This document shows positions 34,740 through 46,572 of a stretch of DNA of 64,000 nucleotides, piece after piece. This DNA comes from Lacinutrix jangbogonensis (GTDB lineage Bacteria; Bacteroidota; Bacteroidia; Flavobacteriales; Flavobacteriaceae). Under the pieces are notes generated by a model. That model made no database searches. It had not been told where the DNA came from and saw nothing but the letters and a program-made list of their open reading frames with translations. Positions within the stretch are counted from its first letter, which is position 1, and each line of letters opens with the position of its first letter. A program made the position numbers and the translations under genes. The stretch is taken from positions 62,001 through 126,000 of the forward strand of contig NZ_JSWF01000027.1 of NCBI RefSeq assembly GCF_000797445.1, in the 5' to 3' direction.

Positions 34740-37700
34740 TTGATGTTAGTAACACAAGCTGAAAGATTAAATTTCTCGTCTATTATTAATAGAACTGAAT
34801 ATCCAGATTTCATGGATATCCAAATAAAATCCTTCCAGGATTTTTTCCAACTTGAAACAAAATCTGAAGAAAGAGGTAATGAAGGATTGTATAATACCTT
34901 CATGGAGAACTTTCCAATCACAGATACTCGTAATCAATTCGTTTTAGAATTCCTAGATTACTTTGTCGATCCACCAAGATATGCTATTGAAGAGTGTATA
35001 GAAAGAGGACTTACATATAGCGTTCCATTAAAAGCAAGGTTAAAACTGTACTGTACAGACCCTGAACATGAGGATTTCGAGACCATTGTTCAAGATGTGT
35101 ATTTAGGAACAATACCTTACATGACACCATCAGGTACTTTTTGTATCAATGGTGCAGAACGTGTTGTAGTATCTCAATTACATAGATCTCCAGGTGTATT
35201 CTTTGGTCAATCATTCCACGCAAACGGAACAAAATTATATTCAGCAAGAGTTATTCCTTTTAAAGGATCTTGGATTGAGTTCGCTACAGATATCAATCAA
35301 GTGATGTATGCGTATATCGATAGAAAGAAAAAATTACCTGTTACTACTCTATTTAGAGCCATTGGTTTCGAAAGAGATAAAGACATTTTAGAGATTTTTG
35401 ACTTAGCCGAAGAGGTTAAAGTATCAAAATCTGGACTAAAGAAAATATTAGGTCGTAAACTTGCTGCTCGTGTATTAAATACATGGCATGAAGATTTCGT
35501 TGATGAAGATACAGGTGAGGTTGTATCTATCGAGCGTAACGAAATTGTACTTGATCGTGATACAGAATTAGACAAAGACAATATTGAGGAAATCCTAGAA
35601 GTTGGTGTAAAAACTATTCTTTTACATAAAGAAAGTGCACAACAAGGAGATTACGCAATTATACATAACACGCTTCAAAAAGATCCAACAAACTCGGAGA
35701 AAGAAGCAGTAGAACATATCTATAGACAACTACGTAATGCTGAGCCGCCAGATGAGGAGACAGCACGTGGTATTATAGATAAATTATTCTTTAGTGATCA
35801 ACGTTACTCTTTAGGAGAAGTAGGACGTTATAGAATGAATAAGAAATTACAGTTAGATATCGGTATGGATAAGCAAGTGCTTACCAAAGAAGATATCATT
35901 ACTATTATAAAATACTTAATTGAGTTAATAAACTCTAAAGCAGAGATTGATGATATCGATCACTTATCGAACCGTCGTGTACGTACAGTAGGTGAGCAGT
36001 TATCGTCTCAATTTGGTGTTGGTTTGGCACGTATGGCTCGTACTATTCGTGAACGTATGAACGTTCGTGATAACGAAGTGTTTACGCCTATAGATTTAAT
36101 TAATGCTAAGACATTATCGTCTGTTATTAATTCTTTCTTTGGTACAAACCAGTTATCACAATTTATGGATCAAACGAATCCTCTTGCCGAGATTACGCAC
36201 AAGCGTCGTCTTTCAGCATTAGGACCAGGTGGTTTATCAAGAGAAAGAGCAGGTTTCGAAGTACGTGATGTTCACTATACTCACTACGGACGTTTATGTC
36301 CTATTGAAACACCTGAAGGTCCAAACATTGGACTAATTTCATCTTTATCTGTATATGCGAAAGTGAATTCTATGGGATTCATTGAAACACCATATAGAAA
36401 AGTAACAGATGGTGTAGTAGATATTAAAGGAACGCCTATTTATTTAAGTGCTGAAGAAGAAGAAGAGAAACTAATTGCTCAAGCAACTGTAAAAGTTGAT
36501 GAGAATGGAAAAATTCTGCATGACAAAGTAATTGCACGTATGGAAGGTGATTTCCCAGTAATGGATCCAAAAGATATTCATTATACGGATGTTGCACCAA
36601 ACCAGATTTCATCTATTTCGGCTTCATTAATTCCTTTCTTAGAACATGATGATGCCAACCGTGCATTAATGGGATCTAACATGATGCGTCAGGCCGTACC
36701 ATTATTACGTCCGCAAGCACCAATTGTTGGAACAGGATTAGAAAGACAAGTAGCATCAGATTCGCGTGTATTAATTAATGCAGCTGGAGAAGGTGTTGTA
36801 GAATATGTTGATGCTAACGAGATTATAATTAAATATAAGCGTAGTGATGACGAGGCTAAAGTGAGTTTTGAGAGTGATACAAAATCTTATCCTTTAGTTA
36901 AATTCAGAAAAACAAACCAAGGAACTTCTATTAACTTAAAACCAATCGTTAAGAAAGGTGATGAAGTAAAGAAAGGTCAGGTACTATCTGAAGGTTATGC
37001 GACCCAAAAGGGAGAATTAGCTTTAGGAAGAAATATGAAAGTAGCCTTTATGCCTTGGAAAGGGTATAACTTTGAGGATGCAATTGTAATTTCAGAAAAA
37101 GTGGTTCGCGAAGATATATTCACTTCTATTCATATAGATGAATATTCTTTAGATGTAAGAGATACTAAATTAGGTAACGAAGAATTAACTAACGATATTC
37201 CTAACGTTTCAGAAGAGGCTACAAAAGATCTTGATGAGCATGGAATGATTCGTATTGGTGCGGAAGTTAAACCAGGTGATATTCTTATTGGAAAAATTAC
37301 TCCAAAAGGAGAAAGTGATCCTACACCTGAAGAAAAATTATTACGTGCTATCTTTGGTGACAAGGCAGGTGATGTAAAAGATGCGTCTTTAAAAGCATCT
37401 CCATCATTACATGGTGTAGTAATTAATAAAAAGTTATTCGCTCGTGCGATTAAAGATAAACGTAAAAGAGCTCAGGATAAAGAAGATATTACAAAACTTG
37501 AAGGACTTTATAATAATAAGTTTGATGATTTACAAGCTACATTAGTAGAAAAGCTTTTCACTATTGTAAATGGAAAAACATCACAAGGTATCTTTAACGA
37601 TTTAGGGGAGGAAGTTTTACCAAAAGGTAAAAAATTCACTTTAAAAATGTTAAATTCTGTAGATGAGTATACGCACTTAACGTCTGGTACTTGGACAACA

Positions 37701-38555
37701 GATGATAATACTAATAAGTTAGTTGCAGATTTAATTCACAACTACAAGATTAAAGAAAACGACTTACAAGGTTCTTTACGTCGTGAGAAGTTTACTATTT
37801 CTGTAGGAGATGAATTACCAGCAGGTATTATTAAATTAGCTAAAGTTTATATCGCTAAGAAACGTAAACTTAAAGTTGGTGATAAAATGGCAGGACGTCA
37901 TGGTAACAAAGGTATTGTAGCACGTATTGTACGTCAAGAAGATATGCCTTTCTTAGAAGATGGAACTCCTGTAGATATCGTATTAAATCCATTAGGTGTA
38001 CCATCGCGTATGAACATTGGACAGATTTACGAGACCGTATTAGGTTGGGCTGGACAAGATCTAGGTCGTACTTATGCAACACCAATTTTTGATGGAGCAA
38101 CTATTGATCAAATTAACGAATTAACAGACGAAGCTGGAATTCCAAGATATGGTCATACTTATTTATACGATGGTGGAACTGGAGAACGTTTCGATCAGCC
38201 AGCAACAGTTGGTGTAATCTACATGCTTAAATTAGGGCATATGGTAGATGATAAGATGCACGCACGTTCAATAGGACCATACTCATTAATTACACAACAA
38301 CCATTAGGTGGTAAAGCACAATTTGGTGGACAGCGTTTTGGTGAAATGGAAGTTTGGGCACTTGAGGCTTACGGAGCATCTGCGACATTAAGAGAAATCT
38401 TAACAGTGAAATCTGATGATGTAGTTGGTAGAGCCAAAACTTACGAGGCAATCGTAAAAGGTGAACCAATGCCAGATCCAGGATTACCAGAATCTTTCAA
38501 CGTACTTATGCACGAATTGAAAGGATTAGGATTAGACATTAGATTAGAGGAATAA
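34740..38555 (+). CDS. rpoB: DNA-directed RNA polymerase subunit beta
   Basis: A 1271-residue protein. The rifampicin-binding fork [19 protein letters not shown], then [19 protein letters not shown], and the C-terminal clamp [20 protein letters not shown] are intact. The rif region looks like a sensitive type (D in FMDQTN, H in THKRRLS, S in RRLSALG). The frame opens at ATG 34740, [14 protein letters not shown]; a start one codon later is equally possible. Confidence 0.99.
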   Translation: MMLVTQAERLNFSSIINRTEYPDFMDIQIKSFQDFFQLETKSEERGNEGLYNTFMENFPITDTRNQFVLEFLDYFVDPPRYAIEECIERGLTYSVPLKARLKLYCTDPEHEDFETIVQDVYLGTIPYMTPSGTFCINGAERVVVSQLHRSPGVFFGQSFHANGTKLYSARVIPFKGSWIEFATDINQVMYAYIDRKKKLPVTTLFRAIGFERDKDILEIFDLAEEVKVSKSGLKKILGRKLAARVLNTWHEDFVDEDTGEVVSIERNEIVLDRDTELDKDNIEEILEVGVKTILLHKESAQQGDYAIIHNTLQKDPTNSEKEAVEHIYRQLRNAEPPDEETARGIIDKLFFSDQRYSLGEVGRYRMNKKLQLDIGMDKQVLTKEDIITIIKYLIELINSKAEIDDIDHLSNRRVRTVGEQLSSQFGVGLARMARTIRERMNVRDNEVFTPIDLINAKTLSSVINSFFGTNQLSQFMDQTNPLAEITHKRRLSALGPGGLSRERAGFEVRDVHYTHYGRLCPIETPEGPNIGLISSLSVYAKVNSMGFIETPYRKVTDGVVDIKGTPIYLSAEEEEEKLIAQATVKVDENGKILHDKVIARMEGDFPVMDPKDIHYTDVAPNQISSISASLIPFLEHDDANRALMGSNMMRQAVPLLRPQAPIVGTGLERQVASDSRVLINAAGEGVVEYVDANEIIIKYKRSDDEAKVSFESDTKSYPLVKFRKTNQGTSINLKPIVKKGDEVKKGQVLSEGYATQKGELALGRNMKVAFMPWKGYNFEDAIVISEKVVREDIFTSIHIDEYSLDVRDTKLGNEELTNDIPNVSEEATKDLDEHGMIRIGAEVKPGDILIGKITPKGESDPTPEEKLLRAIFGDKAGDVKDASLKASPSLHGVVINKKLFARAIKDKRKRAQDKEDITKLEGLYNNKFDDLQATLVEKLFTIVNGKTSQGIFNDLGEEVLPKGKKFTLKMLNSVDEYTHLTSGTWTTDDNTNKLVADLIHNYKIKENDLQGSLRREKFTISVGDELPAGIIKLAKVYIAKKRKLKVGDKMAGRHGNKGIVARIVRQEDMPFLEDGTPVDIVLNPLGVPSRMNIGQIYETVLGWAGQDLGRTYATPIFDGATIDQINELTDEAGIPRYGHTYLYDGGTGERFDQPATVGVIYMLKLGHMVDDKMHARSIGPYSLITQQPLGGKAQFGGQRFGEMEVWALEAYGASATLREILTVKSDDVVGRAKTYEAIVKGEPMPDPGLPESFNVLMHELKGLGLDIRLEE

Positions 38556-38568
38556 AAAAACTAGTAAT

Positions 38569-38608
38569 CAATATTCAGTCAGCAGTAAGCGCTGTCGACT
38601 GAATATTG
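38569..38608 (+). repeat. 12-bp inverted repeat in the rpoB-rpoC spacer
   Basis: CAATATTCAGTC (38569-38580) and GACTGAATATTG (38597-38608) are perfect complements around 16 bases (AGCAGTAAGCGCTGTC). The words match the CAGTC-type repeats near 9823 and 10033. There is no T-run, so it is not a terminator. Confidence 0.75.
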
Positions 38609-38627
38609 AGTACTCAATACTAGAAAA

Positions 38628-41600
38628 ATGGCAAGAAAGCAAGATAAGAATACAGTAAAGAGATTCAACAAAATCTCAATTGGTTTAGCATCACCAGAGT
38701 CTATTTTAGCAGAGTCTAGAGGTGAAGTATTAAAGCCAGAAACTATTAATTATCGTACACATAAACCAGAAAGAGATGGTTTATTCTGTGAGCGTATTTT
38801 TGGTCCTGTAAAAGACTACGAATGTGCTTGTGGTAAATATAAAAGAATTCGCTACAAAGGTATTGTTTGTGATCGTTGTGGTGTAGAAGTAACAGAAAAG
38901 AAAGTACGTCGTGATCGCGTAGGACACATCAACCTTGTTGTACCTGTAGCTCACATTTGGTATTTCCGTTCGTTACCAAACAAAATAGGATATTTATTAG
39001 GTTTACCATCTAAGAAATTAGATATGATTATTTACTACGAACGTTATGTAGTAATACAACCAGGTAATGCTAAAAATGAAGAAGGAGAGCCAATTCAAAA
39101 AATGGACTTCTTGACCGAAGAAGAGTACCTTAATATTTTAGAAGTACTTCCTCAAGATAATAATTATTTAGAAGATTCAGACCCAAATAAGTTTATAGCT
39201 AAAATGGGAGCTGATTGTCTTATCGATTTATTAGCACGTATAGATTTAGATGCTCTATCTTTTGAATTACGTCATAAAGCAAATACAGAAACGTCTAAAC
39301 AGCGTAAAACGGAAGCTTTAAAACGTCTTCAAGTTGTAGAAGCTTTGCGTGAGTCTAATTTAAATAGAGAGAATCGTCCAGAATGGATGATTTTGAAAGT
39401 AGTGCCAATTATCCCACCAGAATTAAGACCTTTAGTGCCTTTAGATGGTGGACGTTTTGCAACTTCAGATTTAAATGATCTATACCGTCGTGTAATTATA
39501 CGTAACAACCGTCTTAAGAGACTTGTGGAAATTAAAGCTCCAGAAGTAATCTTACGTAACGAGAAACGTATGTTACAAGAATCTGTAGATTCATTATTAG
39601 ATAACACACGTAAGTCATCTGCTGTAAAAACAGATTCTAATAGACCATTAAAATCTTTATCAGATTCACTTAAAGGTAAGCAAGGACGTTTCCGTCAAAA
39701 CTTATTAGGTAAGCGTGTCGATTATTCTGCACGTTCGGTAATTGTTGTTGGACCAGAATTAAAGTTATTTGAATGTGGTCTTCCTAAAAATATGGCTGCA
39801 GAGCTTTATAAGCCATTCATCATTCGTAAATTAATCGAAAGAGGAATTGTAAAAACTGTAAAGTCAGCTAAGAAAATTATAGACAAGAAAGAGCCAGTGG
39901 TTTGGGATATCTTGGAAAACGTTCTTAAAGGACATCCAGTATTACTTAACCGTGCGCCTACGCTTCACCGATTGGGTATACAGGCATTCCAGCCAAAGCT
40001 TATTGAAGGTAAAGCAATACAATTACATCCTTTAGCGTGTGCTGCATTTAATGCCGATTTTGATGGTGATCAAATGGCAGTGCATCTACCACTAGGACCA
40101 GAAGCGATTTTAGAATGTCAATTATTAATGTTGGCTTCTCATAATATCTTAAACCCAGCAAATGGAGCTCCTGTTACTGTACCATCTCAGGATATGGTAC
40201 TTGGTCTGTATTATATGACTAAATTACGTACATCAACTGAAGAAGTTGCTGTAAAAGGTGAAGGTTTAACATTCTACTCAGCTGAAGAAGTAAACATTGC
40301 ATACAATGAGAAGCAAGTCGATTTAAATGCACAAATTAAAGTACGTACAATTGACTTTAACGCAGCAGGAGAATTAGTGCCACAAATTATAGAAACCACT
40401 ACAGGTCGTGTACTTTTTAATGAAAAAGTACCAGCTGCAGCTGGTTATGTTAATGAAGTATTAACTAAGAAGTCTTTAAGAGATATTATTGGTGAAATAT
40501 TAAAATTAACAAGTGTACCTGAAACGTCTGCTTTCTTAGATGAAATTAAAACTTTAGGATATTTATTTGCTTTTAAAGGCGGATTATCATTTAGTTTAGG
40601 AGATATTATTATCCCACCAGAAAAGCAGTCTATGATTGATGCTGCAAATGCTAAAGTAGATGGTATTAAGGCAAACTATAACATGGGACTTATAACAAAC
40701 AACGAACGTTATAACCAAGTTATTGATATATGGACTTCTACAAATGCAGAATTGACAGAATTGTCAATGAAACGTATTCGTGAAGACCAACAAGGATTTA
40801 ATTCAGTATATATGATGCTTGATTCTGGAGCTCGTGGATCTAAAGAACAAATTCGTCAGTTAACCGGAATGCGTGGATTAATGGCTAAGCCTAAGAAATC
40901 TACTGCAGGAGGTGGATCGATTATTGAAAATCCAATTCTTTCGAACTTTAAGGAAGGACTTTCAATTTTAGAATACTTTATTTCTACTCACGGTGCACGT
41001 AAAGGTCTTGCCGATACAGCACTTAAAACTGCCGATGCAGGTTACTTAACACGTCGTTTGGTTGATGTTTCTCAGGATGTAATTGTAAACAGTGTAGACT
41101 GTGGTACATTAAGAGGTGTAGAAGTTTCTGCTCTTAAGAAAAATGATGAAGTTGTAGAGAAATTAGGAGCACGTGTTTTAGGACGTATTGCACTTAATGA
41201 TGTTTACAATCCATTAACAGAAGAGTTAATAGTTGAAGCAGGAGAATTAATTGAAGATGATATTGCTGCGGCAATACAAGCTTCTCCTCTTGACGTAGTT
41301 GAAGTACGTTCACCCTTAAGTTGTGAAGCTAAAAAAGGTATTTGTGCTAAATGTTACGGAAGAAACTTAGCAACTAATAAAATGGTTCAACGTGGTGAAG
41401 CTGTTGGTGTTGTAGCAGCTCAATCTATTGGAGAACCGGGGACACAGTTAACACTTCGTACATTCCACGTAGGAGGTATTGCAGGAAACATTTCAGAAGA
41501 AAATAATTTCGCAGCTAAATTTGATGGTGTTGCAGAGATTGAAGAACTGAAAACTGTTAAAGGTACAGACAATGAAGGTGAAGAAATAAATATTGTTATT

Positions 41601-42929
41601 TCTCGTACTTCAGAGTTGAAAATAATTGACAAGAAAACTGGTATTACATTAAGTACAAATAATATCCCTTATGGTTCTACTATATTCGTTAAGGATGGAG
41701 ATAAACTAAAAATTGGAGATGTTATTTGTCAATGGGATCCATATAACGGTGTAATTATTTCTGAATTTGCAGGAAAAGTGCGATATGAAAATATCGAGCA
41801 AGGTGTTACGTATCAAGTTGAAATTGATGAACAAACAGGTTTCCAAGAAAAAGTGATTTCGGAATCTAGAAATAAGAAGATTATACCAACACTTATTGTT
41901 GAAGATGCTAAAGGCGAAGCTATTCGTTCTTACAACTTACCAGTAGGTGCGCACATTATGATTGACGATGGAGAGAAAGTTAAGATTGGTAAAGTCTTAG
42001 TTAAAATTCCTCGTAAATCTTCTAAAGCAGGTGATATTACAGGTGGTTTACCAAGAGTAACAGAATTATTCGAAGCGCGTAACCCATCTAATCCAGCAGT
42101 AGTAAGTGCAATTGATGGTGTTGTGTCTTTCGGGAAAATTAAGAGAGGTAATCGTGAGATTATTATAGAATCTAAATTGGGAGATATTAAGAAATACTTA
42201 GTGAAGTTATCGAGTCAGATTCTTGTACAAGAAAACGATTTTGTAAAAGCTGGTATGCCCTTATCTGATGGTTCTATAACGCCAAACGATATCTTAAACA
42301 TAAAAGGACCTGCAGCTGTACAACAATACTTAGTGAACGAAGTTCAAGAAGTATACCGTTTACAAGGTGTAAAAATTAATGATAAGCATTTCGAGGTTGT
42401 TGTAAGACAAATGATGCGTAAAGTGAGAATTATTGACTCTGGAGATACTATCTTCTTAGAAGATCAATTAGCACATAAAGCTGACTTTATCGAAGAAAAT
42501 GACGCTATTTTTGGTAAAAAAGTAGTAGAAAATGCAGGAGATTCTACAAACTTAAAAGAAGGTCAGTTAATTACTGCTTTTGAACTAAGAGATGAGAATT
42601 CTTTATTACGTCGTGAAGATAAAGCATTGGTTGAAGCTAGAGATGTTAAACCAGCAACAGCGACTCCAATACTTCAAGGTATTACGAGAGCATCGTTACA
42701 AACTAAATCGTTTATTTCTGCGGCATCGTTCCAGGAAACAACGAAAGTACTTAACGAAGCTGCTGTAGCAGGTAAAATTGATTCTTTAGAAGGTCTTAAG
42801 GAAAATGTAATTGTAGGACATAGAATTCCAGCAGGTACAGGAATGCGTTCTTATGAGAAGATTATAGTAGGATCGAAAGAAGAATTCGACCAAATGATGC
42901 AAGCAAAACAAGAGGTTAACTACAATTAG
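38628..42929 (+). CDS. rpoC: DNA-directed RNA polymerase subunit beta'
   Basis: A 1433-residue protein. The N-terminal zinc ribbon is [20 protein letters not shown], the active-site metal loop is [15 protein letters not shown], and the second zinc cluster is [13 protein letters not shown]. It follows rpoB after 72 bases that hold an inverted repeat. A strong terminator follows the gene. Confidence 0.99.
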   Translation: MARKQDKNTVKRFNKISIGLASPESILAESRGEVLKPETINYRTHKPERDGLFCERIFGPVKDYECACGKYKRIRYKGIVCDRCGVEVTEKKVRRDRVGHINLVVPVAHIWYFRSLPNKIGYLLGLPSKKLDMIIYYERYVVIQPGNAKNEEGEPIQKMDFLTEEEYLNILEVLPQDNNYLEDSDPNKFIAKMGADCLIDLLARIDLDALSFELRHKANTETSKQRKTEALKRLQVVEALRESNLNRENRPEWMILKVVPIIPPELRPLVPLDGGRFATSDLNDLYRRVIIRNNRLKRLVEIKAPEVILRNEKRMLQESVDSLLDNTRKSSAVKTDSNRPLKSLSDSLKGKQGRFRQNLLGKRVDYSARSVIVVGPELKLFECGLPKNMAAELYKPFIIRKLIERGIVKTVKSAKKIIDKKEPVVWDILENVLKGHPVLLNRAPTLHRLGIQAFQPKLIEGKAIQLHPLACAAFNADFDGDQMAVHLPLGPEAILECQLLMLASHNILNPANGAPVTVPSQDMVLGLYYMTKLRTSTEEVAVKGEGLTFYSAEEVNIAYNEKQVDLNAQIKVRTIDFNAAGELVPQIIETTTGRVLFNEKVPAAAGYVNEVLTKKSLRDIIGEILKLTSVPETSAFLDEIKTLGYLFAFKGGLSFSLGDIIIPPEKQSMIDAANAKVDGIKANYNMGLITNNERYNQVIDIWTSTNAELTELSMKRIREDQQGFNSVYMMLDSGARGSKEQIRQLTGMRGLMAKPKKSTAGGGSIIENPILSNFKEGLSILEYFISTHGARKGLADTALKTADAGYLTRRLVDVSQDVIVNSVDCGTLRGVEVSALKKNDEVVEKLGARVLGRIALNDVYNPLTEELIVEAGELIEDDIAAAIQASPLDVVEVRSPLSCEAKKGICAKCYGRNLATNKMVQRGEAVGVVAAQSIGEPGTQLTLRTFHVGGIAGNISEENNFAAKFDGVAEIEELKTVKGTDNEGEEINIVISRTSELKIIDKKTGITLSTNNIPYGSTIFVKDGDKLKIGDVICQWDPYNGVIISEFAGKVRYENIEQGVTYQVEIDEQTGFQEKVISESRNKKIIPTLIVEDAKGEAIRSYNLPVGAHIMIDDGEKVKIGKVLVKIPRKSSKAGDITGGLPRVTELFEARNPSNPAVVSAIDGVVSFGKIKRGNREIIIESKLGDIKKYLVKLSSQILVQENDFVKAGMPLSDGSITPNDILNIKGPAAVQQYLVNEVQEVYRLQGVKINDKHFEVVVRQMMRKVRIIDSGDTIFLEDQLAHKADFIEENDAIFGKKVVENAGDSTNLKEGQLITAFELRDENSLLRREDKALVEARDVKPATATPILQGITRASLQTKSFISAASFQETTKVLNEAAVAGKIDSLEGLKENVIVGHRIPAGTGMRSYEKIIVGSKEEFDQMMQAKQEVNYN

Positions 42930-42992
42930 TAGTTTTATTTCTGCGCAGGCAGGAATCTCTTAAATTGAAACGATAGTTTTAATATAATATCA

Positions 42993-43026
42993 AAAAAGTC
43001 CTGCTATTACAGCAGGACTTTTTAAT
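42993..43026 (+). terminator. Strong terminator after rpoC
   Basis: AAAAAGTCCTGCT (42993-43005), loop ATTAC, AGCAGGACTTTTT (43011-43023). A fragment GCGCAGGCAGGAATCTC near 42943 just before it belongs to the intergenic-repeat vocabulary seen elsewhere. Confidence 0.9.
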
Positions 43027-43075
43027 TTTAGAGAAAGATTGAAATTCATTTTAAAAAACATAAAAATTACACATT

Positions 43076-43396
43076 ATGGCAGATAATAAAGATAATAAAA
43101 CTAAACAAGGCCAAATTAATATTGAACTTGATGAAAAAGTAGCGGAAGGTATATATTCTAACCTTGCAATAATTAACCACTCGGTTTCTGAGTTTGTTGT
43201 GGATTTTGTAAGTATTATGCCCGGAACTCCTAAAAGCAAAGTCAAATCAAGAATAATATTAACGCCTCAACATGCTAAGCGATTATTAAAAGCTTTAGGC
43301 GAAAACGTACAAAGATTTGAAAAAGCACATGGAGAAATTAAGGATTATGAGCAAGCTCCAATTCCATTAAACTTTGGACCAACCGGACAAGCATAA
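43076..43396 (+). CDS. DUF3467 family protein
   Basis: A 106-residue cytosolic protein. QINIELDEKVAEGIYSNLAI, then SEFVVDFVSIMPG and ILTPQHAKRLLKALGENV, is the full DUF3467 pattern. The family is short and widespread in Bacteroidota, often directly after rpoC as here. Its function is unknown. The rpoC terminator separates it, so it likely has its own promoter. Confidence 0.9.
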   Translation: MADNKDNKTKQGQINIELDEKVAEGIYSNLAIINHSVSEFVVDFVSIMPGTPKSKVKSRIILTPQHAKRLLKALGENVQRFEKAHGEIKDYEQAPIPLNFGPTGQA

Positions 43397-43425
43397 AGTT
43401 TAGTCTTTAAGAAGTATTATAAAAA

Positions 43426-43459
43426 GAGGTTTGTTAGTTTTGCTAATAAGCCTATTTTT
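43426..43459 (+). terminator. Terminator after the DUF3467 gene
   Basis: AGGTTTGTTAG (43426-43436) and CTAATAAGCCT (43442-43452) pair over 11 positions with two G-T pairs around TTTTG, followed by A and six T. Confidence 0.75.
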
Positions 43460-43749
43460 TATATTCGCTATTAGATGATCTTTTTTCTACGTCTTCAATT
43501 AAGTACGATATTCACTGAGTTTCTAAGTATTCTTGAAAGTTATGGAGTACCACTTGTAGGCTAATGCATTGAGTTTAGGATAGCGACAATAGCGTTATTC
43601 CTGTAAACAATGGATTTGGTATTTAGAATTAGATCACGTTTTAAGTAGCGTAATCTAGTCTAAAGAAATATCGAAGTGATTTTATTATGTATTAAAAAAG
43701 TTGATGTTATAAGGTTGTGCAATGCCCTAAAAATAGTTGATAGTAATAG
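43460..43749. other. Intergenic region without recognisable genes
   Basis: Neither strand shows a plausible gene, RNA or repeat here. It separates the RNA polymerase cluster from the convergent T9SS locus. Confidence 0.5.
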
Positions 43750-45618
43750 CTACTTGATAATAATAAATTCACAACGTCTATTAATGGAATGTTCTTCTTC
43801 ACTACAGTTTTTTCCACAATCGACTAACAACTGACTTTCACCATAACCAATTGATGATAATCTCTTCTTCTCTATTCCTTTAGAAAGTAGATAGCCCATT
43901 GCAGATTTTGCTCTATTATCTGATAAGATCATATTATAGTCGAAAGAACTTCTGTTGTCTGTATGTGCACTAAGCTGTACTTCCATACGAGGATATTTTT
44001 TCATTAAATTTACAAGAACGTCTAGTGTTCTGCCACCATCTGGTTTGATGTCCCATTTATCAAGATCGAAATAAATATTTTCTAATTCAATATAGATGTA
44101 ACCGTCTTCCTTTTCTACTACAATTTCTTCTGCGTCATCGTAAGACTCAATTTCTAATTCAATATTTAATTCTATTCTTCCAGAATCATCCGTTTCAAAA
44201 CTAATTGAGTTTGGAATATAAAATGGTCTGTGACCTTCTATTTTAAATAAGCCAAATGGACTAACCTTAAATAAATACTTTCCATCTTTACCTACTTTAA
44301 ACGAATCGATAACTTTATTGTTTTCACCAAGTAGTGTAACCATGGTTTCAGGAAGAAGTTCTTTCGAATTTTTATCTCTTACCGAGCCTTCAACGATTAT
44401 TTTTCTGTTGTTTTTTACTCTTTTTAAATAATACAGGTGATCTTCTCCTTCTCTGTTGGAAGATAAAAAACCAGTATTTTTTTCTGAATCTACTATATAT
44501 GCAAAGTCATCTAAATTGCTATTAATTGTGTTTCCAAGATTTAATGGTGTACTCCATTTTTCATCATGGTATTCACACATAAATATATCTAGTCCACCCA
44601 ATCCTTGTAATCCGTTTGAAGCGAAATACAAGCTACCTTTATTTGAAATAAAAGGAAACTGTTCTAAATGAGGTGTATTAATTGATTCTCCTAAATTTAC
44701 TGGCTTACCATATTCATGATCGTTAATGTCGACATAGTATATGTCAAAAGAGCCTTTTCCACCAGATATATCACTTGAGAAATAAAGTTTTGTATTATCT
44801 TTATTTAGACTTGGGTGCTGTACAGAATATAATTCACTTGAAAAGGGTAGCTCTTGAATGTTTGTCCATTCATCATCAATTGACTCTGCTTTAAATAGTC
44901 TGACGGTGGCTATTTTATTGTTTCCAATTTTTACTCGTTTTAGGCTTGTTCTAGAGAAATACAAAGTTTTTCCGTCATTTGTAATAATAGCATTGCTTTC
45001 ATGAGTTTTCGAATTAACATCTTCATTAAAAGGGATAACATTTTCTAAAGCTCCAGTATCAGAAAAAGTTGCTGAATAAAGATCTAAATAGGGTTTGTCG
45101 TTCCAGCTATAGTTCTGATTATTTGTATTTCTTAAGGATGAAAATGCAAGTTTTTCTCCAAAATAAGTAATACCGAAATCACCAGATGTTGAGCCTACGC
45201 TAATTTTTTTTAATTCATTGATAAAAGGGTTTGCTAAATTGACTTTACTAATGAATGAGGGTGTATGAATTTTTTTTTTAGTTAAAATGGACATTATCGA
45301 ATCTGCATTGCCAAGAGCATTTGTTGCGTATAGTGCGTGTGCATATTTAAAGTAAATATCATTTGAATTTAAAGGTTGAGATGAGATGACTTTTGAATAG
45401 TTTGCTACTGCTTTATCCATAATAGAATTATAGTAGTATGCGTCACCTAAATTTATTAGTAAACTATCTTCTGTAATTTTTAATTCTTCATAAAGCTCTG
45501 CTGCTTGTACATAAGAATGATTTGCGAATAGTTTATTAGCTTTTTTAAGTTTTGCATTTTGGGAATGCGCTACTTGATAAATGCATAACAGGAAAATAAA
45601 TATTTTTAATATTCTCAT
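43750..45618 (-). CDS. OmpA-family protein with TPR and PD40 propeller, T9SS-linked (PorE-like layout)
   Basis: Product 622 residues from the ATG at 45618 (MRILKIFIFLLCIYQVAHSQ, signal peptide). The upstream frame to 45666 overlaps the SprF gene and is rejected. In order it has TPR-like helices (about 20-140), PD40/WD40-like beta-propeller blades (DGKTLYFSRTSL, NKDNTKLYFSSDISGGKGSFDIY, GSLYFASNGLQGLGGLDIFM), a CarboxypepD_reg-like domain near 420-500, and a C-terminal OmpA peptidoglycan-binding domain (LSAHTDNRSSFDYNMILSDNRA). This is the architecture of PorE and of the OmpA partners of PorP/SprF genes, which tie secretion or adhesin machinery to peptidoglycan. Confidence 0.9.
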   Translation of the reverse strand: MRILKIFIFLLCIYQVAHSQNAKLKKANKLFANHSYVQAAELYEELKITEDSLLINLGDAYYYNSIMDKAVANYSKVISSQPLNSNDIYFKYAHALYATNALGNADSIMSILTKKKIHTPSFISKVNLANPFINELKKISVGSTSGDFGITYFGEKLAFSSLRNTNNQNYSWNDKPYLDLYSATFSDTGALENVIPFNEDVNSKTHESNAIITNDGKTLYFSRTSLKRVKIGNNKIATVRLFKAESIDDEWTNIQELPFSSELYSVQHPSLNKDNTKLYFSSDISGGKGSFDIYYVDINDHEYGKPVNLGESINTPHLEQFPFISNKGSLYFASNGLQGLGGLDIFMCEYHDEKWSTPLNLGNTINSNLDDFAYIVDSEKNTGFLSSNREGEDHLYYLKRVKNNRKIIVEGSVRDKNSKELLPETMVTLLGENNKVIDSFKVGKDGKYLFKVSPFGLFKIEGHRPFYIPNSISFETDDSGRIELNIELEIESYDDAEEIVVEKEDGYIYIELENIYFDLDKWDIKPDGGRTLDVLVNLMKKYPRMEVQLSAHTDNRSSFDYNMILSDNRAKSAMGYLLSKGIEKKRLSSIGYGESQLLVDCGKNCSEEEHSINRRCEFIIIK

Positions 45619-45628
45619 AATAAATGTT

Positions 45629-46567
45629 TTAAAAGAATCTTGGGGATTTATCATAACCACCGCCAAATTTAGAGAGGTCTAATAACAACATAATTTCATG
45701 CGAACCCGAATTAAAATTGCCTAAATTAGAAATTGTATAATCATAGGCATAGCCTATTCTGATGGACTTGGATGCTTGAAAATTCGCCAAACCACTAATT
45801 CCATCTCCAAATCTGTAACCAACACCAAACTCTACAAGATTGTTAATTAGTACATTTGCAGTTAAATCTAATGTTAAAGCCGCTCCGTTTACTCCAATGG
45901 CCATGAAAGCAGGTTTTAGTTTTAAGTTTTTATTTAAATTGAAAATGTAGCCACCAGTTAAAAACATGTGTAATTCTTCGCTAGCAGTTGAAACAACACC
46001 ACTACTTTCATTAATATATTTTGACTTTAATAAATTGGGTGCTGAAAAGCCTAAATAGTAATGGTCTGAAAAATAAAATGCGCCAACTCCTAGGTTTGGA
46101 AAGGTTCTAGTAAAATTCTCTGCAAAAGTTGGATCCGGTAATGGATCAGAATATACAAAACCATCAAAATTCGTAGAATAAAAAGATAGCCCAGCTTTAA
46201 CACCAAAAGATAAATTTGATTTATCGTTAACTGGTATAACATAAGCAATATCAGCAAATAGGTTAGTGTTTTGGACTACATCACCAATTTGATCATGAAA
46301 TATTGAAATACCGCCTTCTAATCTATCGGTTATAGTGGAGTGGGCAAAGAATGTTGCTGTCGAAGGCGCTCCAACTGCTCCAACCCATTGAGATCTATAA
46401 AGTAATCCAAAGTTTATAGCCTCGTTGTTGTTAGTGGCATATCCAGGGTTAACAATACTCATGTTATACATATACTGGGTATAATGAGGATCTTGCTGAC
46501 TATAGCTAGAAAAAACACTTCCTATCAGAAATAAAAAAACGGTTAATATGTTATTTTTAATCAGCAT
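45629..46567 (-). CDS. PorP/SprF family type IX secretion outer-membrane protein
   Basis: A 312-residue protein with a signal peptide (ending SSYSQ). QQDPHYTQYMYNMSIVNPGYA is the family signature, followed by a 14-strand-like barrel ending LLLDLSKFGG. SprF-like proteins are needed for secretion and surface attachment of the adjacent SprB-like substrate carrying a type B C-terminal signal. It sits 5 bases after the adhesin stop and 10 bases before the OmpA gene start, so the three form one unit. Confidence 0.95.
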   Translation of the reverse strand: MLIKNNILTVFLFLIGSVFSSYSQQDPHYTQYMYNMSIVNPGYATNNNEAINFGLLYRSQWVGAVGAPSTATFFAHSTITDRLEGGISIFHDQIGDVVQNTNLFADIAYVIPVNDKSNLSFGVKAGLSFYSTNFDGFVYSDPLPDPTFAENFTRTFPNLGVGAFYFSDHYYLGFSAPNLLKSKYINESSGVVSTASEELHMFLTGGYIFNLNKNLKLKPAFMAIGVNGAALTLDLTANVLINNLVEFGVGYRFGDGISGLANFQASKSIRIGYAYDYTISNLGNFNSGSHEIMLLLDLSKFGGGYDKSPRFF

Positions 46568-46572
46568 TTATT

